From positions 1 through 57,225 of the forward strand of contig JASEHA010000001.1 in NCBI GenBank assembly GCA_030018795.1: a stretch of 57,225 bases of DNA, written 5' to 3'. Below, piece by piece: positions 1-15,100 of this stretch. Source of the DNA: a bacterium (GTDB lineage Bacteria; UBA9089; CG2-30-40-21). Position numbers and translations under genes: made by a program. The notes beneath the pieces are model-generated. The model made no database searches. It saw only the letters and a list, made by a program, of their open reading frames with translations, and was not told where the DNA came from. Position 1 is the first letter of the stretch; each line of letters starts with the position of its first letter.

Positions 1-180
1 GTTTTGTTTGGGACAAAGGGAACAATTACCTCTACTACTACAGATTTCTTAGGTTCATTTACTACTAACTTTACAATTAATACACAAAAATATGGAACAA
101 CCACTGTTCTGGCTATGGGAATAGTAAGCAATGGAACAGCTACTCAAGGTTTTGGGATTCGTGCATATATTATCATTACC
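1..180 (+). repeat. Partial Ig-like unit 0 (C-terminal two thirds)
   Basis: The window opens inside a domain at V-L-F-G-T-K, equivalent to residues 25-30 of the consensus. G-S-F-T, the N-T-Q turn and Y-G-T-T-T-V follow in the expected order, and the linker runs into the Pro at 181. The array therefore starts upstream of the window. Confidence 0.9.
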
Positions 181-3100
181 CCTGTTTGCGGGACAGTAGG
201 TTCATGGATAACTGTTACTGGTAATGGGTTTGCAGTATTGGCTGAAACAAATGGAGAGCCTCTAAAGATTGATTTTGGGACAAGACAGGATATTTTCAAC
301 AGTCCTCCTCAATCGTCATCGAAAGATGGTACCTTTACCCTTTCCTTTACCATAGATACTCAATCTGCAGGGACAACAACAGTAAGAGCTACAAGTAAGA
401 TAACTACAGCAGCCACGAATTTTACTCTCTTCACCATCACCCCTAACCTCTATCTTGTTTCACCAACTACTGGCACGATTGGCTCAACTGTAACCATTTA
501 TGGTTCTGGATACTCTGCCGGTGAGGTGATACAGGTTGACTTTGGGACAAATGGGTTCAGGAATAGTGGGACAAAGTCAGCCTCAACCTATGGGACATTT
601 ACCGCATCCTTTACCGTTGATACCCAGCCTGCTGGAATAACAACAATACGGGCAACAAGCGAAATATCAGGGGTGAATAATGTTAATTACTTTGGGATAA
701 GACCGAATATTACTTATCGAAGCGGGCCGGGGAATGGATATACAAGGGTTGGGCAATCAATAACTATAGCTGGTAATGGGTTTGCAGCTGGAGAACAGGT
801 AGCAATTGGTTTTGGTAACAAAACAACAATTACTACAACCACAGCAGATAGCACCACAGGTTCATTTACCGCTACCTTCCAGATTGATACTCAAAAATAT
901 GCAACAACCACGATTACTGCCAGAGGAATGATCAGTGGGTTTAGTGTTAGTGGTGGTGATAAGGGCTGGTTCTTTATTCAACAGCAGATTGCTACCCCTG
1001 CTCCTAATTATGGATCAGTGGGGACAATAATTGCCGTTACTGGTGATGGATATGGTGAAAACGAGGCTATCAGACTGGCGTTTGGGACAAATCAAACGAT
1101 TGCATGGGGATATGCCTCATCCAATGGCTCGTTTGCAACAACATTTACCATTAACACTCAAAAATATGGATCAACAGATATTGAAGCCATTGGTAGTGTT
1201 ACCGGGTCAACCTTAAATAGTAAGAAACAGGTGAGTATCAAGGCAAAATTATATCTGGTAACCCCTAATACTGGCACAGTAGGAACATCGGTGATGGTTT
1301 ATGGCAATGGTTTTGCAACAGGTACTGCTCGAATTGATTTTGGAACAACCGTAAGCAGGGTGGAAAATGTTCCTGTAAGTGATTATGGGACATTGGCAAC
1401 ATCTTTTACCATTGATACTCAATCGTTTGGGACTACAACTATTAATGCTTATCATGATGTAGGTCTTAGTCGGCAGGTAGATAATCCTATTGGCTTTAAG
1501 ATAACAGGGAATATCCTGTATGTCTCCCCATTGAGCGGGACGATTGGCAGTGCAGTTGAGATTGCTGGTAACGGGTTTGGAGTGTCAAAAACAGTAACCA
1601 TCTTGTTTGGAACAAAGAGCAATATCAAGCAATGCAGCTCAGAGGTTAATGGCTCATGGACAACCAGCTTTACGGTTGATACTCAATCGTTTGGGACAAC
1701 AACCATCAGTGCCAGTGATCCATCTACAGCCTTTGCTGCAACATATACCTATTTAATTACTGCTAAATTGAATGAGCCGCAGCCTGGCTCAGGAACAGTT
1801 GGAACAACCATTACCCTGACAGGCTATGGCTATGGGGCAGGCGAGAGTGTAAATGTTAACTTTGGACTGACATCACCAATCAAGACAGTCCCTGCAAGCA
1901 ACTCTGGCTCATTCAGCACCACCTTTACAGTGAATGTACAAAAATATGGAACAACAACTATAACGGCTGCTGGTGCAAAGGGTTCATTTACCCAAACCTT
2001 TATCATCAATCCCAATATTGTCTCAATTCTGCCGACAGATGGTCCCATAGATACCATTGTTACGGTTAAAGGTAATGGGTTTGGAGCAACAGAGCCTGTG
2101 AGGATTGATTTTGGAACACGGCAAGGAATTGCTACAGTAACAGCTGCCTCTGATAATGGTTCATTTACTATTACATTTACAGTAGATGATCAGCCAAGAG
2201 GGCAGGTAACCATTGTTGCTGTAGGGCTAAATACCAATGGGAGTTCTATGAAGTTTTTTGATATTAAAGCTGGGCTTAAATCTATGACGCCAGTAAGAGG
2301 AACGATTGGGACAGTGATATTGATTGAGGGTGCTGGATATACTGAGAATACTGGGGGTACTGGAATTATTCGTGTTGATTTTGGGACTACCATGTCCATT
2401 GCTACTGCAACATTAACTGATGGGGGGACATTCAGTATAAGCTTTACTACTGATGTTCAACCTGCAGGGACAACTACAGTCATGGCTACAGAGGTAGGGG
2501 CATCAACCAATTCCGGCTTCAAGTTGTTTGATGTTCAGGCAAATATTGTTACAGTCACACCCAGCAGCGGCTCTGTGGGCACGATTGTTACTGTGTATGG
2601 AAATGGCTATGGCAGTACTGAGTCTGTAAGGATAGAGTTTGGATCAAATTTAAACATTATCACAGTAACGAGCATATATACTGGCTCATTTACAGCTACA
2701 TTTACTGTTGATAAACAGCCATATGGAACAACAACCATTAAGGCTATTGGTTCGCCGTCAGGCGAGCAGGCTGTGTCTGTGTTTAATATCATGCCGGGTG
2801 TTATTAGCGTAAGTCCAAATAGTGGCACAGTTGGAATTAGTGTAACAGTGGTTGCTGATGGATTTTTGGCTAATGAGGAGATTTGTGTCTATTTTGGGAC
2901 AGATTTACAAACCATTCAAATTTCTGGTCAAGCAGCGGCAGAAGGTTCATTCACTGCTAATTTTGCTATAACTACTCAGCCAGCAGGCAGTACTACTGTA
3001 GAGGTGAGGGCTGCTGTAGAAGCAACAAGGAAGGCATGGAAATACTTTGATATTATGCCAAATCTGACCTATGTTGATCCAATCTCTGGTACGGTTGGGA

Positions 3101-6100
3101 GTAGTGTAGTTATCGAGGGTAATGGGTTTGGTAATGAACAAGTAAGGCTATCATTTGGAACTACAGTAACTATGACTACTGTTAATGCATCAAATGGGGT
3201 TATTTATACACCATTTGATGTCAACACCCAGCCCTATGGCACGGCAACAATAGTTGGTTATGGATTGAATACACAGCGAACTACTGCACCATGGTTTTAT
3301 AAGATAACACAGGATGTTTATGTGGCTCCGACTTCAGGCACAGTGGGAACAATTATCAATATTACTGGCACAGGCTATTATAAGACAGAGACAATAAAGG
3401 TTGATTTTGGGACACATCCGAGCATTGTTACTGGCGTGAGCACGAATGCGGATGGTATGTTTATAGCTAACTTTACCATTAATACTCAGAGCTTTGGAAC
3501 AACGACCGTGAAGGCTGCTGGTTGGACATCCGGGCTTATCAAGACAACGATGCTTGCCATTCAGCCTCAGATTTATCCTATCATGCCAACCAAGGGCACG
3601 GTTGGCTTAAGGGTTACGGTTCATGCGGATGGCTATCCGGCGGGTGAAGTAATTCGTCTCAGGTTTGGTGTAACCGGGACAGTAAGCATAACCACACCAG
3701 CAGATATTACAGCCGATGAAACAGGTTCATTTACAGCTATGTTTACCATTGATACTCAGAGCTTTGGGACAAAAAGTATTTCAGCCTCAAGCGTTATAAC
3801 CGCTTGTGTAGCTGAAAATATTTTTGTTATTGAGCCGCATATCTGGTATTTTTCACCAACAATAGGGAGTGTGGGCACAATTGTTGAGATCAAGGGTGAT
3901 GGATATGTTGAGTCAGAATTGGTTCGAATTGATTTTGGGACAACACAAAGTATCACAGAGGCACAAGCATTACCAACAGGTGCCTTTAGCACTACCTTTA
4001 CCATTGATACCCAGCTCTATGGTACAACAACCGTAACTGCATGGGGCACAACTAATGGGCATGGGACAAGGACAACATTCTTTATTACCTCCAATATCTA
4101 CTCAACAAGCCCAACAAGTGGAACAATAGGGACATGGGTAAATATTATTGGGTGTGGGTATGGCAAATCAGAGACGATTGAGGTTGTCTTTGGAACAAAG
4201 GGGACGATTACTGCCAGTTCAAGTGATAGTGGTGGCAGATTTACCGCATCGTTTACAGTGAATACTCAGCCGCATGCAGAGCCAGGATATTATACACTGA
4301 TTAAGGGGTATGGAACAGCAAGCAGCCAGATGGCACAGAGTAACTTTACTATTATACCAAAGGTTATCTCAATTACACCTGTTTGGGGAACAGTAGGAAC
4401 AATAATTACTGCTGTTGGTAATGGGTTTAGCTCATCAAAGACAAGCATTAATATGCAATTTGGATCAAATACCTCTTCCCTGCCCAAAGCATCTTCCAGT
4501 ATAGATGGTACATTTACCATATCCTTTACTGTTGATACGCAAATAGCAGGCTCAAACACAGTCAATGCTAATGATCCAAATGTAGGGTGGGCAGTACCCA
4601 ATTATTTCAGGATAGTTGCCCAGATTACCAGTATTACCCCAACAAGGGGAACGGTTGGTAACACAGTAAGTGTTTATGGCAATGGCTATGGTGCCAATGA
4701 ATTGGTAGAGGTTAGCTTTGGTGATTATGCAACAATAGCTGCAGCAACCTCTAATGGTATTGGTCAGTTTACGACAAGCTTTGTGGTTAATAGTCAGCAA
4801 TATGGGACAACAACTATTATCGGTGTTGGTACATCTACCAGTGAGCAAGGGACATTTACCTTCTTTATTATTCCGCGAATAGATGTGCTGTCACCCAACA
4901 ATGGGTTTGTTGGCAGTCAGATTATGATGAATGGCTGTGGCTATGAATCAATGGCAGATGTCAGGGTTGCCTTTGGGCTGACACCAATCATAGCTAATGG
5001 AACATCAAGTGGTAAGGGCACGTTTACAATTACATTTACCATTGACAGCCAGCCATATGGCAGTAGAACGGTTACTGTGTATCAAACTGATGATACAAAG
5101 AATGCATCCAATCAGGTATTTATCAAGTCAAAGATAATTGAGGTAACCCCGAATTCAGCAACCGTTGGCACAACCATTGCTATTAGCGGGACTGGTTATG
5201 GTGTATCCGAGAATGTCTATCTTAGTTTTGGGAATATGCCAGTGGTTACCAGTTACAAGACATCTGATTATGGAACCTTTACCGGCAACTTTGTGGTCAA
5301 TACCCAGGTTTATGGAACAACCACTGTTCGGATATATCCATTACCAGCGTCTGATTTAAGGCATGAATACACAACATACTTGAACATAAGGGGTGCTATC
5401 TATCGGGTGGAGCCAACCTCTGGCGGTGTTGGCAGGGCAGTAACCATTTGGGGTAATGGCTTTGGAAATGCAGAGTCTGTATCAATCAAGTTTGGAACAC
5501 ATGAAAGTATAACCTCTATTACTACTGCAGGTGATGGTGGATTCTCAGCCAGCTGGACAGTTGACACTCAAGGGTTTGGAACCACAAGCATCATAGCCAG
5601 AGGTGGACAAACCAACGAAACAGCAGAGAATATCTTTATCATTAAAGGCTCTATTGTCTATCTTAGTCCAACAATTGGTACAGTAGGAACAGATGTTGTC
5701 ATTAAGGGTGATGGGTTTGGGTCATCTGAGACTGTTCGTATCAGTTTGGGCAAGAATACGACTATTACTACTACTGCCTCAAATCAAGCTGGCTCATGGA
5801 CAACAAGCTTTACCATAGATACCCAATCCTATGGGACAAAGACGGTTCAGGCTTATGGGGTTGTTTCTGAAACATCAGATACAGTAGGCTTAAGGATTCT
5901 GCCAAAGATTATTGATGTTACGCCAACAACAGGGACAATAGGGACATTGGTTGCAGTTTCTGGTAATGGCTACATTGCCTCAATTGGGATAGGGATAAAT
6001 ATCGGGCTGACAATAAATATTGGTTTGACACCATTTGATGCCAAAGCAGATGAAGATGGAACATTCTCGGTAACATTTAATATAGATGATGAACCGTTTG

Positions 6101-9100
6101 GCAGTAACACAGTTACAGTTTTAAGTAAAGATAGTCTGGTTAAAGATACAAGGTGTTTTGTGGTTAAACCCATGGTCAGTGTAACACCTGTAACTGGTAC
6201 GGTTGGAGCGTCTATCACGGTTTCTGGTAATGGCTATGCTCCAACAGAGGTAATTCAAATAGACTTTGGGACAAGGGTAGAATACGCGACAACATCAACC
6301 ATTGCTTCAGGTGATCCGTCTGCGTTCCGCGGCTCGTGGCAAAGGGTAATGGCAGTAGATGTTCAGCCATATGGAACAACAACTATTCTGGCAACAGGGC
6401 TGGGCTCAGGTGGCATAGAAAGGTGTATCTTTAATATCAGGCAAAGATTAACAGCGATTACACCGTCTTACGGGACAGTTGGCAGCACTGTAACCGTGAA
6501 TGGCAATGGCTATGCAGCGTTAGAAAATATCAGAATAGGGTTTGGCAAAACGACAAGCATTTACAGCATACAATCTTATGATAATGGTGTGTTTCAGGCA
6601 GTCTTTACAGTTGATACCCAGCATGATGGTCCTAAGACAGTGCTTGCAAGCGGGCTGGGCTCTGGTTCTGATACGACTACTTATACCATTATGCCACATA
6701 TTGTTTCTGTCTTACCATTTACCGGGACAGTGGGCACAAGCATAACAGTTATTGGGGATGGGTTCAGGACATCAAGCAATATTCGTATTGATTTCGGGGA
6801 TAAAGAAGGTATCAGGACACTTGTTACCTCTTTTGACGGTACATTTACCACAAACTTTACCGTGGACATTCAGTCACAGGGGACAAAAACTATATGGGCG
6901 ATGTATGGGGCTGAGGTTGGCACCATCAGCAGTTTTGTTATTAATCCAAACATTACTGAAATTACACCGGCTGCAGGAATAGTTGGCTCAAGTGTAACAG
7001 TTACAGGTAATGGCTATTCTCCAAGCACGGTGTCCATTTACTTTGGGACAAATGCAGCCATGATTACAAATACAATTGCCAGTAGTGCCGGCACATTTAC
7101 CAAAGACTTTGTGATTAATACTCAAGCCTACGGCACTACTACAGTAATAGCAAAGGATATGGCTTCAGGGAAGCAGTCTATAGGCAGCCTTACCATTAAA
7201 TCAAACATCTATGAGCTGACACCAACCTCAGGGACAGTAGGCAGTTCAGTAACCATCCGGGGGACAGGGTATATTGGTGAGGTATATAAGCAGATAAGGA
7301 TTGATTTTGGGAATACTCAAACTATTGTGAGTGATATATATACAGGAGCTGCTAATGGGACATTTAGTGCTGTATTTTTTGTCAATACTCAAGGGTATGG
7401 GACAACAACCATCAAGGCAACCTATATTAATGATGCCAACCAGACCGCAGAGAGGATTTTTGCTATTCAGCCTGTTATTTACAGGATTAGTCCGACATCA
7501 GGCACGATTGGGGCAGATGTGACTGTTTATGGGAATGGCTATGTAGCAAGCGATGTTGTTTCTATAGCATTTGGTTTGACATCAGGTATTGCTACAGCTA
7601 CGGTAGAGGCACAGGGTTCATTTACTGCCAGTTTTATGGTTAATACCCAGCCGCTTGGATTGACAACAATTACAGCCTCAGGGACAATGAATACCACAGC
7701 CAGCTTTATGTTCAGAATAGTGCCAAAGATTACACTGGTTAGCCCTGGTAATGGAACGGTGGGAACAATAGTTCAGGTTGAGGGTAATGGTTATCAGGCA
7801 AGTGAGCAGGTAACCATCAAGTTTGGAGCACAAAATGTGAGCTTAATAAATGCCTTTAGTGATGGCTCGTTTACCACTACATTTACAGTAACTACACAGA
7901 AATATGGGACAACAACGATTACTGCTACTGGTGGGACTTCAGGTGGGACAGCGACAGGCACCTTCTTTATCCTGCCTGAGGTTTATCAGGTTTCACCCAT
8001 ATCAGGCACAGTGGGCACATTGATTACGATTTCAGGCACAGGGTTTGGGGCAAACGGTACTGTCAGCATCAAGTTTGGTGGGACTGCAGGTATTGCTAAT
8101 AAAAAGGCGTCTGCTAACGGTTCGTGGACAACAACATTTACTATTAATGCTCAAAGTTTTGGCACCACAACTATTGTCGCATCTGATATAAGCATACCAG
8201 CAGCAACAGCCTCAAATATCTTGAGGATTTTGCCATATGTTACGATTACCCCAACAGCTGGGAGTGTGGGAACAACTGTGTTTATATCTGGTAATGGTTA
8301 TGGGAGTGTGGAAGGTGTTCATGTTGGGTTTGGAACAATCATCACGGCTACAACCATTACCTCAAATACAGATGGTTCATTTAGCGGCTTATTTGTGGTG
8401 GGTCTGCATACATACGGAACAACAACCATAACAGCTGCTGGCTTAAATACATCTGCTGCTGAAAAGACATGCTTTGATGTGGTCTCTGCCATTACCCTGA
8501 TTACACCGACTCAAGGCATAGTAACCACAGTAGTTACTATAGCTGGTAATGGCTTTGGGGCAAGTGAACAAATAACTATTGGCTTTGGGAATATGGCAGG
8601 TATAGCCCTGTGCTCAAGCGATGACTATGGTTCATTTACCACTATCTTTACTATAAATACACAAAGCTATGGGACAAAGTCTGTGTTTGCTACAGGTACT
8701 GTCTCGGGCGAGGTAGCTATAAGTGCATTTAAGATAATTGGCAGGTTCTATGGTGTTTCTCCAAATAAGGGAACAATTGGAACAGTGGTTACTATTAAGG
8801 GTGATGGATATCAGGCAAGTGAGCTATTGTATGTTGACTTTGGGCAGACAACAGATATTATTTCAACAGCCGTGTTTGCGGATGCAGAGGGCTCCTTTAC
8901 CTTTACCTTTACTGTAAACACTCAGGCACAGGGAACAACAAGTATTATTGTGAGGGCAACTCAATTTGGCAGCAATCAGAGTATAACCAATGTCTTTAAT
9001 ATTGAGCCGCATATTACTAATGTGGCTCCAACAGATGGCTTTGTTGGTGATTGGGTGACAATTACTGGTGATGGCTTTGGGGTGTCAGAGACAATAGGTG

Positions 9101-12100
9101 TCAAGTTTGGAACAACATCAGCCATTTCATTGATCAGCACGAGCGATAAAGGGACATTTACGGCTGCATGGACAGTTGATACTCAAGGGTATGGGACAAC
9201 GAGCATTGTTGCAGTTGGAGAGATAAGTGGTGTGAGCGACTGGGATGAGTTTGTAATTAAGGCAAAGATTACCAGTGTAACACCCAGTCAGGGGACAGTA
9301 GGAACGATTATTGTGGTTGATGGTAATGGATACAGGGCTTCTGAATGTGTAAAAATAAGCTTTGGCAATCATTCAACCATTACCACAGCTATTGCAAATG
9401 GCTCAGGTGTGTTTACAGCGTCCTTTATTATTGATACACAATCTTATGGGAATACCACTATTACTGCCATAGGTACTGGTTCTGGAGCAAGTTCATCTGG
9501 CAGCTTCAAGGTGCTCAGTGAGGTTCCCTGGATTAGTCCAACAATCGGGACAGTTGGAACAGTAGTTACTGTGCTTGGGACTGGTTATGCGGCTTCGGAA
9601 TGGATATCTATTAATTTTGGAACAACAGACGGTGGTGCAATAATAAATAAGCTTGGCACAACCTCTGTAAACGGCAGCTTCTCAGTAACATTTACGGTTA
9701 ATACCCAACCCTATGGAACAACTACAGTAAAGGCTTATTCTCATGATTATCCATCAACAAGGTATTTTGAGAGAGGCTTTGTTATCACATCAAGGATTCT
9801 TACTGTTACCCCGGATCAGGGGACAGTTGGGAAATTGGTAAGTGTTACTGGTAATGGTTTTGGGGCAGTAGAAGGGGTGAAGATTAAGTTTGGCAGTGAG
9901 GTTACGATTGCTATAATTACCTCTGGCAGTAATGGATTCTTTAGCGGCTTCTTTACAGTAAATACTCAGGGGTTTGGAACTAAGAGTGTTATAGCAAATG
10001 GGCTGCAAGATACAGCCAATCATACTGGTCAGGCTGAGTTTAAGATAAGGGGCAGGATGACTAATGTAACACCATTGTCTGGAACGGTTGGCTCAAGGGT
10101 TACGGTTAAGGGTGATGGCTATGGAAGTTATGAGGATATAGCTATTAAATTTGGTGAAACAACAAGCATTACGACTGCAAAGGCAGAGTTTGGCACAGGT
10201 ATATTTGCTATTGGCTTTACAGTTGACAGCCAGTGTTTGGGTACAAAGACCATTACCATCCTTGGGCTTGACTCAGGAGAAACAGCTACAGCAGCCAGCT
10301 TTACTATCAAACCTGAAATATGGAGTGTTAGTCCAACCAAGGGTTCGATTGGCACAGTCGTTATCCTGAAGATGACCGGCTATGGTCCAACAGAATTGAT
10401 AGCTATTAACTTTGGGAATATCTCAAATATTGGTTATAGTGATTATACCTCAAATAATGGTACTGCTTTGGCAACAATAACAACAACAACTCAACCCTAT
10501 GGCACAACTACGATTACAGCTATTGGCACTATTACTGGTGCCTCTGCTGCCAACAGATTTGTGGTCAGTCCAAACATTACTTTAGTTACACCCAAGCTGG
10601 GCAGTGTGGGCACATTGGTAAATGTTACCGGTGATGGCTATTGGGCAAGTGAGACGGTTACGCTTGAGTTCGGGACAGGCTCTACAAAGCTTACAAAACA
10701 GGGGACAGCTAGTCAGATGGGTATCTTTAACCTGACGTTTACGGTTAATACTCAGGTGTTTGGGACAAAGACAATAACAGTCTCAGGGACTACTACTGAT
10801 ACCCATAAGGCAGAGAACTATGACTTCAAGATACTACCCAGCATTATTGAGGTTACACCAGGGCAGGGGACAGTAGGGCAAATAATCACGGTTAAAGGAA
10901 ATGGCTATGCTTATGAAGCAATAACGATTGGATTTGGGACTAATGCTGCTATTCTTACTAACAAATGGGCAAATACAAATGGCACCTTTAGCTTTAACTT
11001 TACTGTAGATACTCAAAGATATGGTACGACAAGTGTGACGGCTGCCGGTGCAATCGCTGGTATGGCAACATCCACATTCTTTATCAAGACAAGCATTTAT
11101 TCCATTTCGCCGTCAGAGGGAACGGTAGGATCATTGTTGACTATTAATGGTAATGGGTTTGAGGCAGGCATAGAATTATCTATTCGCTTTGGTGTGCCGC
11201 TGTTGCAAAACCCTGGAACAACAACAATTGCCGGCAGCTTTGAACGATTCTTTACCTTAAATGAGCAGCCTGGCGGAACGGTTACAGTAAATGCAACTGC
11301 AGGAGAAGCAAAAGCAGATAGGGCATTCTATATTAAGGCAAATATCCATACAGTCAGCCCATCTGAGGGTTCTGTAGGAACGAGTGTAACGATTGTTGGT
11401 AATGGATATAAGGCATCTGACACCATATCAGTTAGTTTTGGGACAACACCCAATATAGGTACTGCCTCTGCATCAGGTGTGGCTAATGAAAGCGATGGTC
11501 TTGGTGGCACATTTACCTTAAGCTTTACCATTAATTCTCAACCATGTGGTTCAACCACTATTACGGCTAATGGACAAACACTTAATAGTGCTTTTAATAT
11601 ATTCTATATCAAGGCAACTATCTATAGCATGACACCAACAGCAGGGACAGTAGGGACATTGGTTAATATCTCTGGAAGCGGGTATAAAGCAACCGAGATG
11701 ATTAATATCAGCCTTGGCAGTCATCCTAATATCACTAATAAGGTTAGCGGTACAGATGGCCGGTTTACAGTCTCGTTTGAGATTGATACTCAACCCTTTG
11801 GCAGTACAACCATTAGTGCTATTGATGATGATGAGCCATCTATTGCTGGTTATGAACGATTTATCATTAGACCAGCTATCTATGCTACAACCCCGACCAT
11901 TGGGACGGTTGGCAATGTAGTAATCATTAATGGTAATGGCTTTGGGGCAGATGAGGGGATAATGGTTGGCTTTGGGACAACACCAACCATTACTGAGGTA
12001 TTGGCGAATGGTTCTGGTGTGTTTGAGGCAACATTTACGGTTGATAACCAATCAATAGGTTCAAATACCATCACAGCCTATGGGACAACTACTGGTACAT

Positions 12101-15100
12101 CAGCGGTTTCTTACTTTAGGGTTGAGCCGCGATTGACATTGATTATACCAGAGACTGGCTCAGTGGGAACAGTGGTGAGCTTGAATGGTGATGGGTATCA
12201 GGCAAATGAATTGGTCAGGATTAATTTTGGTAACAGGGCATCTATTACTACGACAACAGCCTTAAACGATGGACGCATTATCACCAGCTTTACCATTGAT
12301 ACTCAAGTTTACGGGACAACGGCAGTAACAGCCATTGGCAATGTATCAAATGGGACAGCAGTAATTAATTTCCATATCACACCAAATGTCCATACTGTTA
12401 GCCCGAAAACTGGCACGGTTGGAATGACTGTAACCGTGATCGGTGATGGGTTTAATTTCCAGGGCAATAATATTGTTATTGATTTTGGTGATGCATCTGG
12501 ACGGGCTAGTGTTGCGGCATCTAATAATGGCTCATTCAGCACCACCTTTACAGTAGATACTCAAGTTTTTGGGACAAAGACGGTTCATGCTTCATGGACC
12601 AGTGTGGATACAAGTATATTTGCCGATAACAGCTTTAAGATTATTCCAGCCATACATACGGTTTCACCATCTACTGGTACGATTGGTCTGGTAATTACTG
12701 TTGCCGGTAATGGTTATGGCTGGTATGAAAATGTTGAGATTGGGTTTGGAACAACACCGAGTATTGTTAAGCCGCAATGTGGTACTATCGGACAATTCTC
12801 AGTTATCTTTACGGTTAATACTCAAGTGTATGGAACATGTGCAGTGGTTGGGACAGGGACAGACAATAGCTGTGTGGCTGCATCTACATTTTTCTGTCTG
12901 CCGCATATTGTTTTAGTTACACCGAGTTCAGCTACAATAGGCACCTTGATTGCTATTACTGGTGATGGATATATTGGCAATGCAAATGGCAGTCTTACCT
13001 TTGGGACATATCAGGGTGAGATGGGCACAGCATCGGTTGCGGGTACGTTCAGCACTGTATTTACCTTAAATGAGCAGGCTGGCGGTTCGTTGACTATTAC
13101 TGCCAGATCAACTGGTGCTGGTCATGAGGCTGTTGCACCATTCTATGTTAAGGCAAATATTCACACCCTGACACCAACAACGGGTACGGTTGGCACATGG
13201 GTCCAATTAACCGGTAATGGATACAGGGCATTGGGGACAATTACTATCCATTTTGGTTCAACCAAAACAGTAGCAACTACTCAAGCATCTGATATTGTCA
13301 ATGGTGAGGGTGGAACATTTACTAAGGGCTTTACTATCAACACTCAGGTCTATGGGACAACAACCATAACCGCGGCAGGTTCAATTAATTCAGCCACCAG
13401 ATCCTTTACCATTCTGCCCAATATCTTCAGGGTTTCACCTGATACAGGCACAGTAGGGACAAGGGTGACAGTGGCTGGTAATGGTTATCCAACAGGTGCA
13501 ATCAGTCTTAATTTTGGAAATAAATCAAATATTGCTACTGGTACAATGGGGACATTTGGCTCGTTTACCCTATCCTTTACCATTGATACTCAAGGTTATG
13601 GGACAACAACCATTACTGGTATTGGCACAGCAGGGGTATCATTTACACGCACACTTGTTATCCAGCCCAATATCTGGCGGGTAAGCCCAAATAATGGGAC
13701 AGTAGGGACATATGTGACGGTTTATGGTAATGGTTATGGTGCAGGTGAGATGGTAAACATTGATTTTGGTACTACCCTATTGATTACTGCCACAGCTACA
13801 ATAAGTAATGGCAGCTGGACAGCCATCTTTACTGTAAACAACCAGTCCATTGGCTCAAATACCATTACTGCTACTGGGGTAAATACAGGCACTGTAGCGG
13901 TATCATCATTCGTAGTCAAGCCAAAGATAACCAGTATTACCCCAACATCCGGGAGTGTGGGCACAGTAATAACCATTACTGGTAATGGCTATCAGGCTTT
14001 GGAGTTGATTCGTGTTGATTTTGGAAGTACCGCAAGCGTTACTCAGGTTTCAGCAAGCATAGATGGAACATTTGATGTATTCTTTACAATTGGTGTTCAG
14101 AAATATGGGACAACTGCGGTTATAGCTCAGGGGATAAATTCACAGGGCTCATCAAGTATAGGGTTTAAGATAACACCGAATGTTGTTTCTGTTTCACCGA
14201 GCGAGGGGACAGTAGGCAGGGAGATTACAGTAACTGGTAATGGGTTTGAATATGGACAGATAGGGATTGGCTTTGGGCAGACACCTACCCTGACAAATGT
14301 GATGAGCAGTGGGAATGGTTCGTTTACCATGAGCTTTGTTATTGATACTCAGGTTTATGGGACACAGGCAGTTAAAGCATATATGATGACAAATCAGAAT
14401 GTATTTGCAGAAAAAACATTCTTTATCTGGCAGACTATTGATGAGATAACACCGAATAGGGGAACGGTTGGGACAATGATTACGGTGAGTGGGACAGGGT
14501 TTGATGATGGGGATGTGATGAAAATAACGCTTGGTGTGGCAGATGAGTGGGATATTCCCTCTGCAAGTTCAAGGGGTTCATTTACAGGCAGTTTCCAGAT
14601 AAATACTCAAGGGTATGGAACAACAACGGTTACAATTCGTGGTGTTAAACCTCCAGAACAAGGAACATCTACAACATTAGTAATTTTGCCGGGGATATAC
14701 TCGGTGTTACCAACAGAGGGGAGTGTAGGCACATTTGTTACAGTAATTGGTAATGGGTTTGTGGCTACAGATGTGGTAAGTATTGCCTTTGGAATTACAT
14801 CAAATATTTCTACAGCTACAGTAGGAAGCAATGGTTTGTTTACTGCTTACTTTACAATCAATACCCAGCAGCTTGGCACAACAACGGTTTCTGCCTCAGG
14901 GACAATGACAACCATAGCTACCTCAACCTTGAGGATAATTCCTGCCATTACTATGCTTAGCCCAACAACCGGCAGTGTTGGGACAGTGATAAGCATAGAG
15001 GGTAATGGCTATAATAATGAACAGATAAGGATTGAGTTTGGAGACAGGGCAGCTATTACGACCATAACCGCCAGTGGAGGGGGCACATTTGCCACGAGCT

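Noticed and set aside
703..760. Unit 3 as a non-Ig insert domain
   Set aside because: It lacks GTVG but keeps I-T-I-A-G-N-G-F, the G-E-Q-V strand, F-G-N-K, G-S-F-T and D-T-Q in register, so it is a diverged unit of the same kind.
6681..6869. Recurrent minus-strand peptides with V-P-T-V-P or I-V-P-T-L-P motifs throughout the window
   Set aside because: They are the reverse-strand reading of the repeated G-T-V-G-T codons, so they recur with the same period as the sense repeat and are not separate genes.
11551..12051. Minus-strand open frame of 166 codons
   Set aside because: It is antisense to units 44-46 with similar shadow composition; nothing resembles a known protein.
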